From positions 1,069,199 through 1,133,198 of the forward strand of contig CP000875.1 in NCBI GenBank assembly GCA_000018565.1: 64,000 bases of DNA, read 5' to 3'. The notes beneath the pieces were generated by a model, which saw nothing but the letters and a program-made list of their open reading frames with translations, ran no database searches and had not been told where the DNA came from. Origin of the DNA: Herpetosiphon aurantiacus DSM 785. GTDB lineage: Bacteria > Chloroflexota > Chloroflexia > Chloroflexales > Herpetosiphonaceae. Both the position numbers and the translations under genes were made by a program. Below are positions 17,339 through 26,361 of the stretch, one piece after another; within the stretch, counting starts at the first letter, position 1, and each line of letters begins with the position of its first letter.

Positions 17339-17366
17339 TTGATCTTTTTGAAACTAGGCGTACAAT
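17339..17366 (+). promoter_or_regulatory. Promoter of the ABC exporter operon
   Basis: A -35-like TTGATC (17339-17344), a 16-bp spacer and -10 TACAAT (17361-17366) lie 35 bp before the ABC gene. The -10 overlaps the palindrome at 17363-17389. Confidence 0.65.
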
Positions 17367-17389
17367 TAGTTAGTTCAGCTAACTAATTG
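17363..17389. promoter_or_regulatory. Perfect 11-bp-arm palindrome, probable repressor operator
   Basis: The arms CAATTAGTTAG and CTAACTAATTG are separated by TTCAG. The site covers the -10 and predicted +1, where a repressor would block transcription. TTAGTTAG-type sites are typical of MarR-family regulators, but no regulator gene is adjacent. Confidence 0.7.
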
Positions 17390-17400
17390 AAATTGTAAGG

Positions 17401-19338
17401 ATGTGCAACGTGCAAGCACAAATGGGAAAACCCCAAGCACAGCGTGGTCAGAAAGCTGGCGGTGGGTCGGGGGGGCTTGGTCGTGCGATCGCCTACCTTG
17501 GTGCTCAGCGTAAATCGGCGATTCTGGCCTATGTGGCCTTGGCACTCGCAACCTTAGCCCAATTGGCAGTGCCGCAATTGGTGCAAAACATGATCGATGC
17601 GGTAACCAGCGGCTCAATTGCGCGAATTATTTTCAAGCAAGTGCCTGAGCCTATGCAAGCTGCCGCTGCCCAACAAGCGGGCACGACTATCGAACAATTG
17701 CGGCTTGATCAAACCAATGCTGAATCGTTGTTGATTAATGCGGCGTTGATTATTGTGGCTTTTGCGTTTATGCGTGGAATTTTCTCGTTTGTGCAAGCCT
17801 ATATGGCTGAAAAAACCTCGCAAGGTGTGGCGTTTGATCTGCGCAATCAGATTTTTGCGCGGGTGCAACGCCTTTCATTCTCCTACTACGATCAAAATCA
17901 AACAGGCCAATTGATGATTCGCGCTACCGATGATGTGGAAAAAGTGCGAACCTTCATTGCCCAAGGTTTGATTTTAACTGCTCAAGCGTTGTTGCTCTTG
18001 GTTGGCGCGTTGGTGATTTTGTTCTTCACCAATTGGAAGCTTTCATTAGTGGTTGTACCCTTGTTGCCCGTCGCCATGGTCATGTTTATGATCTTTGGCA
18101 AGGTCAGTCAGCCTTTGTTTGGGGTGGTGCAACGCAAACTTTCGGCGCTTAACACGATTTTGCAAGAAAACCTAGCGGGGATCAAAGTTGTCAAGGCGTT
18201 TACCCGCGAGCCATATGAATCGCAACGCTTTGATCTGGCGGCAACCGATTTGATGTCGCAACAACTGCGAATTAGCAAAGTCTTTTCGTTTTTGTTTCCG
18301 GTAATCTTTTTGGTGGCCCAACTTGGCCAAGCGGGAATTCTCTATTTCGGCGGTCGCCAAATTTTGGGCGGCACGCTTGATTTAGGTGAATATCAAAAAT
18401 TTAGCTTGTACTTGGTCTATGTGTTTTTTCCCTTGGGTCAGCTTGGCTTTATTATCTCGCTGATGGCGCAGGCTGGGGCTTCGGCCTCGCGGATTTTCGA
18501 AATTCTCGATGCCAAGAGCGAAATTACCGACAAACCTGATGCCCAAGAATTGCCTGCCATTCAAGGTAATGTTGAATTTCGCAATGTAACCTTCCGCTAC
18601 TTTGGTAGCAGCGATCCAGTGCTTCGTGATGTGAGTTTCGAGGCCAAACCAGGCCAAACCATCGCCTTGCTCGGCGCAACTGGTAGCGGCAAATCGACGA
18701 TCATCAACTTGCTGCCACGCTTTTACGATGTCAGCGAAGGCGCAGTCTTGATCGATGGTCATGATTTGCGCGATGTCAAACTTGATAGCTTGCGCTCGCA
18801 GATTGGGATTGTGCTGCAAGAAACCAATCTGTTTAGTGGTTCAATTCGCGATAACATCGCTTTCGGGCGGCCTGAGGCGACATTTGAAGAAGTTGAGGCA
18901 GCCGCTAAAGCTGCATCAGCTCACGATTTTATTATGACTTTCCCGCAAGGCTACGATACCTCGGTTGGCGAACGTGGTGCAACCTTGTCTGGTGGTCAAA
19001 AGCAACGGATCGCAATTGCCCGCGCTTTGTTGCTCAATCCACGGCTCTTAATTTTGGATGATTCGACCAGCAGCGTTGACTTGATGACTGAATATCGGAT
19101 TCAAAAGGCGCTTGATCAATTGATGCAAGGCCGCACCAGCGTGGTAATTGCCCAACGGATTAGCACCGTTTTGAATGCCGACCAAATTTTGGTGCTCGAA
19201 AAAGGCCAAGTCGTGGCGCGTGGCAACCATGAAGAATTAATGGAAAGTAGCGCCATCTACGCCGAAATTTACAATTCACAACTGGTCGGCGATGCCGACA
19301 TTGCAGCGCTTGAAAGCTCAAGCGTTGAGGAGGCTTAG
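17401..19338 (+). CDS. ABC exporter half, fused permease-ATPase, degenerate ATP site
   Basis: This 645-residue half-transporter has six predicted membrane helices (~35-330) and an ATPase domain (~385-620). Walker A (GATGSGKST) and signature (LSGGQ) are intact. The Walker B catalytic Glu is Asp (LLILDDSTSS) and the switch His is Gln (VIAQRIST). This is what one subunit of heterodimeric exporters such as TM287/288 or LmrCD shows. The partner gene follows with its ATG 4 nt past this stop. The start is uncertain: ATG 17401 has AAGG immediately before it, while GTG 17410 has better spacing (9 nt). It probably exports drugs, lipids or peptides; the substrate is not deducible. Confidence 0.93.
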   Translation: MCNVQAQMGKPQAQRGQKAGGGSGGLGRAIAYLGAQRKSAILAYVALALATLAQLAVPQLVQNMIDAVTSGSIARIIFKQVPEPMQAAAAQQAGTTIEQLRLDQTNAESLLINAALIIVAFAFMRGIFSFVQAYMAEKTSQGVAFDLRNQIFARVQRLSFSYYDQNQTGQLMIRATDDVEKVRTFIAQGLILTAQALLLLVGALVILFFTNWKLSLVVVPLLPVAMVMFMIFGKVSQPLFGVVQRKLSALNTILQENLAGIKVVKAFTREPYESQRFDLAATDLMSQQLRISKVFSFLFPVIFLVAQLGQAGILYFGGRQILGGTLDLGEYQKFSLYLVYVFFPLGQLGFIISLMAQAGASASRIFEILDAKSEITDKPDAQELPAIQGNVEFRNVTFRYFGSSDPVLRDVSFEAKPGQTIALLGATGSGKSTIINLLPRFYDVSEGAVLIDGHDLRDVKLDSLRSQIGIVLQETNLFSGSIRDNIAFGRPEATFEEVEAAAKAASAHDFIMTFPQGYDTSVGERGATLSGGQKQRIAIARALLLNPRLLILDDSTSSVDLMTEYRIQKALDQLMQGRTSVVIAQRISTVLNADQILVLEKGQVVARGNHEELMESSAIYAEIYNSQLVGDADIAALESSSVEEA

Positions 19339-19342
19339 CGCT

Positions 19343-21220
19343 ATGATGGGTGGATTAGGCGGTCCCCGCCACTTACTCGAAGCCGAAGCTCAGAAGCCCC
19401 AACGCTTAGGTGCGACGCTGGCTCGCTTTGGGTTTTACTTTCGCAAAAAATGGTTTGGCTTTGCCTTTGCCATTCTATTAATTGTTATCGGCACATGGGG
19501 TCAGGTGCTTACTCCCGATTTGATCGGCCAATCGATCGATTGCTATTTGCTGCCCAACCCCAGCGCCTGCTGGTTTGATACGATCAACAGCGAGATTAGC
19601 AATGCTGATCGTTTGAGTGGACTTGGCTCGTTGGTGCTGTTGTTGTGTGGCTTGTTCATTGGCACATCGATTTTGCAGGGCTTGGCCTTTTATGCCATGA
19701 ACTGGTCGGGCCAGCATGCCCTGCGCCAAATGCGCGAAGATCTATTTGCTCAGATTCATCGCTTGTCGTTGGGTTTTTACTCACGCAATGAAGCTGGCAA
19801 CATTATGAGCCGCATCACCAGCGATACCGATACGATTCAGCAGATGCTGGGCTTTGCCTTGCTCAACGTGCTTGGCGGCATTTTGCTGATCGGCTGGGTT
19901 GCCATCAAGATGTTGCAAGAAAATGTGCCGTATGCTTTGCTGAGCTTGAGCGTTGTGCCGTTTATGGCGATTGCAACCTTCTATTTTTCAAGCCAAGCTC
20001 GCAAAGCCTTCCGCAAAACTCGTCAACAGATGGGTAGCGTCAACGCTGGCTTGCAAGAAAGCATCGCAGGAGCGCGGGAAGTACAAGCGTTCAATCGCGA
20101 AGAAGAAAGCATCGCCCAATTTGTGCGTACCAACGCCGCCAATCGCGATGCCAACGTGCGGGCCGCCACTTTTACCAGTGCGCTCAACCCAGTGCTCGAA
20201 GCCTTGGGTTATGTGGCGATTGCGATTGTTGTGGTGGTTGGCGGGCTTTCAGTGTTGCGCGATCAACCATTATTTGGCTCGACCGCAATTTCCTTGGGCT
20301 TGGTATTTGCCTTTTTGCAATATGTCCAACGCTTCAACCAACCAATTCAGCAAATTGCTGTGATGTGGACCAACGTGCAAAATGCGATTGCTGGCGGCGA
20401 ACGGATTTTCAATTTGCTCGATGAAGCTCCCGATGTGACCGACAAGCCCGATGCTCGCGAAATGCCGGCGATTGTGGGCAAAGTTGAGTTGGTTGATGCT
20501 AAAGCTGAGTACAAAAAGGGCGAACCCGTGTTGCGCGGTGTCAGTTTTACGGCTGAGCCAGGCCAAACAATTGCGATTGTGGGGCCGACTGGAGCTGGTA
20601 AAACCACAATCATCAACTTGCTGCCACGTTTTTATGATGTCACTGGTGGCGCAGTTAAGATTGATGGAATCGATGTGCGCGATGTAACAGCTGCTAGCTT
20701 GCGCCGCCAAATTGGTATCGTGCTACAAGATTCGTTCTTGTTCTCCGATACGGTGATCAACAATATTCGCTATGGGCGGCTCGATGCCAGCGATGAAGAA
20801 GTGATTGCAGCGGCTAAATTAGCCTCGGCTCACGATTTTATCGAGCGTTTGAGTGATGGTTACCAAACGGTGCTCGGCGAGCGTGGTGGTGGTTTGAGCC
20901 AAGGCCAACGTCAATTAATTTCGATTGCCCGTGCTGCGCTGGCCAATCCACGTATTTTGATTTTGGATGAAGCGACTTCGAGTGTTGATACTCGTACCGA
21001 GCGCTTGATTCAGCAGGCCTTTGATAGCTTGTTGCAAGGCCGAACCAGCTTTGTGATTGCCCACCGTTTGAGTACAATTCGCAACGCCGATTTGGTGTTG
21101 ATGCTCAAAGATGGTGCAGTGATCGAGCGTGGCACACATACCGAACTCTTGGCGCAACGGGGCGCATACTACGATTTGTATATGAGCCAATTTCGGCGCG
21201 AAGAGGAAGTAGCAGTTTAG
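19343..21220 (+). CDS. ABC exporter half, catalytic partner subunit
   Basis: This 625-residue fused permease-ATPase is the second half of the heterodimer. It has Walker A (GPTGAGKTT), a canonical Walker B with catalytic Glu (LILDEATSSVD) and switch His (IAHRLST). Its signature is LSQGQ rather than LSGGQ. The degenerate site of the dimer therefore combines the upstream subunit's Walker motifs with this signature, and the other site is fully competent. The start at 19343 has GAGGAGG 10 nt upstream, inside the end of the preceding gene. An in-frame ATG at 19292 overlaps that gene by 47 nt and lacks such a site. Confidence 0.94.
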   Translation: MMGGLGGPRHLLEAEAQKPQRLGATLARFGFYFRKKWFGFAFAILLIVIGTWGQVLTPDLIGQSIDCYLLPNPSACWFDTINSEISNADRLSGLGSLVLLLCGLFIGTSILQGLAFYAMNWSGQHALRQMREDLFAQIHRLSLGFYSRNEAGNIMSRITSDTDTIQQMLGFALLNVLGGILLIGWVAIKMLQENVPYALLSLSVVPFMAIATFYFSSQARKAFRKTRQQMGSVNAGLQESIAGAREVQAFNREEESIAQFVRTNAANRDANVRAATFTSALNPVLEALGYVAIAIVVVVGGLSVLRDQPLFGSTAISLGLVFAFLQYVQRFNQPIQQIAVMWTNVQNAIAGGERIFNLLDEAPDVTDKPDAREMPAIVGKVELVDAKAEYKKGEPVLRGVSFTAEPGQTIAIVGPTGAGKTTIINLLPRFYDVTGGAVKIDGIDVRDVTAASLRRQIGIVLQDSFLFSDTVINNIRYGRLDASDEEVIAAAKLASAHDFIERLSDGYQTVLGERGGGLSQGQRQLISIARAALANPRILILDEATSSVDTRTERLIQQAFDSLLQGRTSFVIAHRLSTIRNADLVLMLKDGAVIERGTHTELLAQRGAYYDLYMSQFRREEEVAV

Positions 21221-21237
21221 AAAAGCGGTTTGTTGTT

Positions 21238-21402
21238 GATCCACGAAGGATACGAAGGGCACGAAGAATGTATTCTTCAATAATTCAGCTCTTTGTATCC
21301 TTCGTGGTTTTGTGCTTAAAGCAGAAGTGCGGAATTGAAAATAAAGGGCACAAAGTACACGAAACAGAATTTTTCGTGCTCTTCGTGCCCTTCGTGGATC
21401 AA
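21238..21402. repeat. CTTCGTG-type dispersed repeat block
   Basis: Both orientations are present: CCACGAAGGATACGAAGGGC near 21241, and TATCCTTCGTGG near 21294 and CTTCGTGCCCTTCGTGGATC near 21379. The block resembles arrays near 10840 and 17231. It fills the gap between the ABC operon and rdgB; no gene is seen. Confidence 0.7.
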
Positions 21403-21406
21403 AAGC

Positions 21407-22006
21407 TTATTTGGCTAAAAGCTCCAAAACCTCACGTGCAAGTGCACAGGCTTGGCCGCGATGGCTGATGCGGTTTTTTTCCTCAGGGTCAAGCTCTGCC
21501 AAATGCTTATCATAATCCAAAAGGTAAAACACCGGATCATAGCCAAAACCACCAACACCGCGAGGCTCCTCGGCAATTACCCCAGGCAGAATACCCTCAA
21601 CCACCTCGGTTGGTTGGCCGGGCCAAGCAATTGCAATTACACAGACGAAACGGGCAATTCGGTCGTGGAATGGCTTGCCTTTGAGTTCTTCTAGTACCCG
21701 AGCGTAAGCCCGATGTGGGTTATTTAGGTCGGGCAAGGCCCAGCGGGCGGTGTAGATGCCAGGTTTGCCATCAAGGGCTGCGACTTCCAGCCCTGAATCG
21801 TCGGCCAAGGTTGGCAAGCCACTGATTTGGGCATAGGTTTCGGCCTTCAAACGGGCATTTTCAACAAAGGTTGTGCCCGTTTCCTCAACCTCATAATCGA
21901 TGCCTGCATCGGCCAAGGTTAGCAATTCAAAGGGCAAGCCACTGAAAATTGCCCGCAGTTCACCGACTTTATGGGCATTATTTGAACCAATTAATAGCTT
22001 TTGCAT
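21407..22006 (-). CDS. rdgB: Non-canonical purine NTP pyrophosphatase (RdgB/HAM1)
   Basis: This 199-residue enzyme hydrolyses dITP and XTP to monophosphates and keeps deaminated bases out of DNA. Family hallmarks are visible: SNNAHKVGELRAI at the N-terminus, FVENARLKAETYA, LPTLADDSGLEV and GVGGFGYDPVFY. SHRGQAC near the end closes the active site. The length is normal. It is the last gene of the ilvA-HAD-rdgB run, 11 bp after the HAD gene. Confidence 0.96.
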   Translation of the reverse strand: MQKLLIGSNNAHKVGELRAIFSGLPFELLTLADAGIDYEVEETGTTFVENARLKAETYAQISGLPTLADDSGLEVAALDGKPGIYTARWALPDLNNPHRAYARVLEELKGKPFHDRIARFVCVIAIAWPGQPTEVVEGILPGVIAEEPRGVGGFGYDPVFYLLDYDKHLAELDPEEKNRISHRGQACALAREVLELLAK

Positions 22007-22017
22007 ACATCCTTACC

Positions 22018-22824
22018 CTAGGAACGGACATTTTGATGTTGTAAGACATAACGATGCACCGCGACGGCGACTCCGCCGAAACGCGCCGAAGGTGCAACCC
22101 AATCGGCGGCCTCGATGGCCTGCTGCATACTGCCAGTTAGTGAAACCCCAACGCCAGCCCAGCGCAACATCCCGACATCAGCATCAGCATCGCCAATTGC
22201 TAGCACCTCGCTTTGCTGAATACTCCATGCCTGACAGAGATGTTCCAAGGCCCGTTCTTTGGTGGCCTCGGCATGCGAAATAACTGCTGAATAAACTTCA
22301 CCAGTGCTGCGCAAATAGCGAAATTGCTTTAATTGTGAATTACGCCCCAAAATCTCTTCAACTGCGCGGGTTGCCAGCTCGCCATGGCATAAAATACGGG
22401 TGGGAGCCAGCCGCACAATCAATTCAAGTGATGATACAGGCGTACAAACGGTACGCGAGCCGACTAAATTGCTGGCTTGGGCCGTGACAAAGTTAGTTTC
22501 ATCAATCGTGAAAACCACTGGTAAACTGCGTTTATCGGCCATGGCCGCGATGCGCTGAGCCAACTCCAAATCGATGGTGTGATGGGCAATTTCGCGCCCA
22601 CGTTCATCCCAAATACGCGCGCCATTATGGCAAACCAGCGCAGTTGGAATATGCAAACGCTGGGCAACTTCTTGGGCAGCTTCACGACGGCGGGCAGTGG
22701 CTAAAACCACGCGAATCCCTTGACGAGCAGCCAAGGCCAACGCCTCGATATTGGTCGGGGGCAATTGGCCGCGGTCATCAAGCAGGGTAAGGTCAATATC
22801 GGTTGCAATCATTCGAATTGGCAT
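22018..22824 (-). CDS. Cof-type HAD-superfamily phosphatase
   Basis: This 268-residue HAD hydrolase is of the Cof (class IIB cap) type. Motif I is ATDIDLTLLD, with nucleophile and acid/base Asp present. The cap domain covers ~85-190. Motif IV is GDADADVGML, where the usual Asn before the second Asp is Ala. The substrate is unknown; related enzymes act on sugar phosphates and flavin or pyridoxal phosphates. It sits between ilvA (47 bp upstream) and rdgB (11 bp downstream) on the same strand. Confidence 0.88.
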   Translation of the reverse strand: MPIRMIATDIDLTLLDDRGQLPPTNIEALALAARQGIRVVLATARRREAAQEVAQRLHIPTALVCHNGARIWDERGREIAHHTIDLELAQRIAAMADKRSLPVVFTIDETNFVTAQASNLVGSRTVCTPVSSLELIVRLAPTRILCHGELATRAVEEILGRNSQLKQFRYLRSTGEVYSAVISHAEATKERALEHLCQAWSIQQSEVLAIGDADADVGMLRWAGVGVSLTGSMQQAIEAADWVAPSARFGGVAVAVHRYVLQHQNVRS

Positions 22825-22871
22825 AAGCCCTACCGTAGATAGTTCATGCGAGCATTCGCATCAACCATCGA

Positions 22872-24119
22872 TTACACCGGCCACACACGCTGGCCAAAAC
22901 GCTCGATGTGATAGCCGTGTGTTTCCAACATGTCAATGATAGATTGGCCATGCGCTTCATCGCGCACTTCGAGAATCATCTCTATTCCCACCCGATCAAG
23001 CGGGAGTTGCCACACTGCCCGCCGATGGCTAATATCGATCACATTCGCCCCAGCCTGGGCAATCGCATTAACTAAGGGAGCGAGATTTCCCGGACGATCA
23101 GGAACACTAGTCCGAACGCGTAAATAGCGACCTTGTTTGACCAAAACTTGCTCAATAATTCGAGCAAGGAAGTTGCCATCGATATTGCCACCGCTGAGCA
23201 CTACCAACGTTGGCTCATTTGGTCGCAAGCGAATTGCGCCTTCAAGCAAGGCGGCCACGCCAACTGCTCCTGCTCCCTCGACCACCATGCGGCTATATTG
23301 CAAAATATGCACTAAGCCCCGCGCTGCTGCATCGTCATCAACCGTTACAATATCATCAACTAATTGATTGATAATCGGCAAGGTCAATTCGCCTGGGCGT
23401 TTGACCGCAATTCCATCACAGATGGTCGCGGCATGGGGCACAGCAATTGGCTTGCCTGCTTGCTGCGAGGCGATCATCGATGGGCAGCCTGCTGCCTGCA
23501 CCCCAATCAATCGCACATTGGGGCGCAGCGAACGCAAGGCCAGGGCAATCCCTGCCATCATCCCGCCACCGCCGATTGGTACGACGACCGTGCCGCCTTG
23601 GTCGGGCAGTTGGTCGGCAATTTCTAAGCCGAGCGTGCCTTGGCCAGCAATTGTAAAGGGATCGTCGAAGGCATGGACATAGGTTGCGCCAGTTTGGGCT
23701 TGCAGTTCGCGGGCATACGACCCAGCATCATCAAACGAAGCTCCATGCAAAATAACCTCTGCACCCATACGTTGGGCCGACGTAATTTTGGCCAATGGGG
23801 CAAATTCCGGCATCACGACGGTAGCTTTAATGCCATTCAATTGAGCAGCGAGGGCCACGCCTTGGGCATGGTTGCCTGCCGAATGGGTAATTACGCCACG
23901 GGCTTTTTCTTCATCGGAGAGCGAATTGATTTTGGTATACGCTCCACGCACTTTGAACGAACCAGCACGTTGAGTATTTTCGGCTTTGTAAATAATTTGG
24001 CCACCAAGCTCTTGGCTCAGTTGTTCAGCTGGCAAGAGCGGCGTTTGGGTGATAATCGAGCCTAAAACATGGGCTGCGGCATAAATGTCATCAATCGTTG
24101 GCATAGACTTTTCTACCAT
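22872..24119 (-). CDS. ilvA: Threonine ammonia-lyase (threonine dehydratase) with ACT domain
   Basis: This PLP enzyme converts threonine to 2-oxobutanoate, the first step to isoleucine. The length is 415 residues. The PLP Lys lies in GSFKVRGAYTK and the phosphate-binding loop is PIGGGGMMAGIA. One C-terminal ACT domain (~335-415, VPDRPGNLAPLVNAI) replaces the longer regulatory pair of E. coli IlvA, as in the TdcB-like short forms. The start at ATG 24119 has GGAGG 13 nt upstream, a little far; an alternative ATG lies at 24104. Upstream are an extended -10 (24179-24187) and a palindrome at the predicted transcript start. Confidence 0.94.
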   Translation of the reverse strand: MVEKSMPTIDDIYAAAHVLGSIITQTPLLPAEQLSQELGGQIIYKAENTQRAGSFKVRGAYTKINSLSDEEKARGVITHSAGNHAQGVALAAQLNGIKATVVMPEFAPLAKITSAQRMGAEVILHGASFDDAGSYARELQAQTGATYVHAFDDPFTIAGQGTLGLEIADQLPDQGGTVVVPIGGGGMMAGIALALRSLRPNVRLIGVQAAGCPSMIASQQAGKPIAVPHAATICDGIAVKRPGELTLPIINQLVDDIVTVDDDAAARGLVHILQYSRMVVEGAGAVGVAALLEGAIRLRPNEPTLVVLSGGNIDGNFLARIIEQVLVKQGRYLRVRTSVPDRPGNLAPLVNAIAQAGANVIDISHRRAVWQLPLDRVGIEMILEVRDEAHGQSIIDMLETHGYHIERFGQRVWPV

Positions 24120-24146
24120 GGTGAGTTCAAATCCTCCACAATGAGG

Positions 24147-24187
24147 ATTGACCCGCATCGTTGCGAGTCAATGGGGCTATTGTACCA
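24147..24187 (-). promoter_or_regulatory. ilvA extended -10 with palindrome at transcript start
   Basis: On the minus strand TGGTACAAT (24187-24179) is an extended -10. The inverted repeat ATTGAC/GTCAAT (24147-24152 with 24167-24172), with inner CGCA-TCGT-TGCG, lies at the predicted +1. It could be an operator or a leader hairpin. Confidence 0.45.
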
Positions 24188-24233
24188 TAGCCACTTTGGA
24201 TTTTTGGCTAGTTGGTAAACGATTGAATAACGG

Positions 24234-24674
24234 TTAGACGTTGAGAAAGTAATAGTACTCGGCCAGATCTCGTTGCCAGCCATGCTGCTCGTAGAGCCGT
24301 TGAGCGCTTGTATTGCTCGCTTCGGTTTCTAATACGAGTCCTTTACTATTGGTGCTAACGGCCCAATCACGAGCCACATTCAGCAAGCCTGAAGCCACAC
24401 CTTGGCCACGGGCATGTTCTGCCACAAACAGATCGTTTAAAATCCATAAGCGCTGCATTGAAACCGATGAAAAACTAGGGTACAGTTGGCAGAAGCCTAA
24501 ACCAGCCTCAGGAGTTTGCGCCAAAAAGATGATCGATTCGTTATTGCTCAGCCTTTGGTGTAAAAATGCGCGGGCGGCAGCAAGATCGCTTGTTTGACGA
24601 TAAAATTGGCGGTAGCCATCAAATAATGGTACAAGGCGCTCAAGTTCATCCAAACTCGCTTGGATAATTTGCAT
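24234..24674 (-). CDS. GNAT-family N-acetyltransferase
   Basis: This is a 146-residue acetyl-CoA-dependent acyltransferase. Motif A is visible as LNDLFVAEHARGQGVASGLLN (first part; RGQGVA binds CoA pyrophosphate). Motif B is GLVLETEASNTSAQRLYEQ, with the typical N..A..LYE helix. The start at 24674 has AAGGAG 5 nt upstream; the eight codons before it lack a site. The acceptor substrate cannot be told from sequence. It is a single gene, divergent from the SRPBCC gene. Confidence 0.9.
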   Translation of the reverse strand: MQIIQASLDELERLVPLFDGYRQFYRQTSDLAAARAFLHQRLSNNESIIFLAQTPEAGLGFCQLYPSFSSVSMQRLWILNDLFVAEHARGQGVASGLLNVARDWAVSTNSKGLVLETEASNTSAQRLYEQHGWQRDLAEYYYFLNV

Positions 24675-24869
24675 CGCAACTCCTTCGTGCGGCTGCACAC
24701 AATTAATATCCGACTATGGTAGCTAGTATCGTACCATAATTCGGCCTAGAATAGCGCATTAATTGGCATGTCACAGATCGAGTTCCTGTTTCGTCTAGGT
24801 TAGGTCTGTTTGATTTTTGATCGATAGTAGCCTTTAATGCTTAAGTATTTTAGTGAGGAGCTAAGTGCT

Positions 24870-25340
24870 ATGAAACCAATTATTTTTGAAATTACCGGGG
24901 AGATCGAAGCCCCCGCCGAACTGGTGTATCAAATTATTGCTGATTATCGCGATGGGCATCCACATATTGTGCCGAAGAAATATTTTAAAAGCCTGACAGT
25001 TGAGCAAGGCGGCATTGGCAAGGGCACGATTTTTGTCACTGAAACCGAAGCCTTTGGTCGCAAGCAAACCATGCGTATGCACGTGACCGAGCCAAGCCCA
25101 GGCAGTGTGTTGGTCGAAACTGATTATGATTTGGGGATTATCACCACGTTTACGGTTACGCCCGATGGTGAAAATCGCTCGAAGCTAACTTTGCACACTC
25201 GATCTGAGCCAAAACCCGGCCTGATGGGTTTGATCGAGCGCTTTTTATCACCTGGATTGTTACGCAAGATGTATTTGGCCGAATTTGAGACCTTCAATCA
25301 ATACCTGCGCAGCAATCAATATCGTGCCCAAAGTACCTAA
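24870..25340 (+). CDS. SRPBCC-family (START-like) protein
   Basis: This is a 156-residue single-domain protein with the START/polyketide-cyclase layout. It opens with strand IIFEITGEIEAPAELVYQIIADY, continues with a beta sheet (ETEAFGRKQTMRMHVTE) and ends in a long helix (GLLRKMYLAEFETFNQYLR). Such proteins bind lipids or other hydrophobic ligands in a central cavity; the ligand is unknown. The start at 24870 has GAGGAG 9 nt upstream, so the earlier ATG at 24837 is not used. Confidence 0.83.
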   Translation: MKPIIFEITGEIEAPAELVYQIIADYRDGHPHIVPKKYFKSLTVEQGGIGKGTIFVTETEAFGRKQTMRMHVTEPSPGSVLVETDYDLGIITTFTVTPDGENRSKLTLHTRSEPKPGLMGLIERFLSPGLLRKMYLAEFETFNQYLRSNQYRAQST

Positions 25341-25346
25341 CGATTG

Positions 25347-25445
25347 AGTACATACCCTCACCCCCAACCCCTCTCCCACTGCGGCGGGCGAGGGGCTTTC
25401 CAAACTTCATGATCGAGGGATTTCCCTCACCTCGCGTGCGGGAGC
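25347..25445. repeat. Cloverleaf-like palindromic repeat, copy 2
   Basis: CCCTCACCCCCAACCCCTC, GGCGGGCGAGGGGC and TTCCCTCACC units form a diverged, partial copy of the element seen at 17109 and 34065. It fills most of the gap between the SRPBCC gene and the ECF41 gene. Confidence 0.6.
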
Positions 25446-25509
25446 AGGGCAGGGGCAGGGGATGCAGGCATGTCATGGGTTGCCAACTCAACGATCCATG
25501 ACAAGTAGT

Positions 25510-26361
25510 TCAAGGCTTAAGATGCTGTAATTTTTGCGGGTTGAGCATAATATAAATCCCAGCAATCTGTTGATCAAGCATATCTAAGATTAACGTGCCG
25601 CTGGCCTGCCCATCGACCAGTGCTACAAACCCAGCTTGACCATTGATCAGGCGTGGCTCAAATATGCTATTGGCAGGCAATTTGGGCAATACGCCGAGCA
25701 AGAAACGCCCAACTGCCGTCGGCCCATAAATTGGGTTCCGCGCTGCTTGGACTACGCCGCCGCCATCGCTGCGCAATACAACATCCTCGGTAAGCAAACT
25801 CATCAAGCCATTTAAATCGCCAGTTGCACAACTTTGTAAAAATTGTTCGCTCAGCCGTTGCTGCACGCTTGGCTCAACCTTGAAGCGTGGACGAGCTTGG
25901 GCCACATGGTCGGCGGCCCGATGGCCAAGTTGGCGACAGGCCGCTGGAGTTTTGCCCACAATCTCGGCAATTTCGCTATATTCGTAGCCAAAAACTTTGT
26001 GTAGCAAGAAAACTGCGCGTTCAGCTGGCGAAAGCCGTTCAAGCAGCACCAAAAATGCGGTTGATAACGATTCGAGTTGTTCTACGTTACTGCTAGGCGC
26101 GGCGATAATTAATGGTTCTGGCAACCATTCGCCGATGTATTGCTCACGTTGATGGCGTGCCGTGTTAAGCTGATCAAGGCACCAGCGCGTTGCCACGGTT
26201 GCCAGCCAAGCCCGTGGGTTTTCAACTTGCTCGGCATGGCTTTGCCAGCGCAAAAAGGTCTCTTGCAAACAATCTTCGGCATCCATCACGCTGCCAAGCA
26301 TGCGATAGGCAATGCCAAACACGTAGCCGCGATAGCTTTCGAATAGCTCAACATGGTTCAT
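25510..26361 (-). CDS. ECF41-type sigma factor with SnoaL-like C-terminal domain
   Basis: This is a 283-residue sigma factor. Region 2 (YRGYVFGIAYRMLGSVMDAE) and region 4 (ERAVFLLHKVFGYEYSEIAE) are joined by a linker with the hallmark WLPEPL. The C-terminal SnoaL-like extension carries DGGGVV and NPQKL, matching the DGGGK and NPDKL motifs of ECF41. In that group the extension acts as a built-in regulator in place of an anti-sigma. ECF41 genes usually sit next to oxidoreductase or carboxymuconolactone-decarboxylase genes. Here the start overlaps the stop of a FAD oxidoreductase gene as ATGA. The upstream in-frame extension to 26505 lies inside that gene and is rejected. Confidence 0.93.
   Translation of the reverse strand: MNHVELFESYRGYVFGIAYRMLGSVMDAEDCLQETFLRWQSHAEQVENPRAWLATVATRWCLDQLNTARHQREQYIGEWLPEPLIIAAPSSNVEQLESLSTAFLVLLERLSPAERAVFLLHKVFGYEYSEIAEIVGKTPAACRQLGHRAADHVAQARPRFKVEPSVQQRLSEQFLQSCATGDLNGLMSLLTEDVVLRSDGGGVVQAARNPIYGPTAVGRFLLGVLPKLPANSIFEPRLINGQAGFVALVDGQASGTLILDMLDQQIAGIYIMLNPQKLQHLKP

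Noticed and set aside
16952-17400. Insertion sequence remnants
   Set aside because: No transposase fragment or target duplication was seen; the content is short dispersed repeats.
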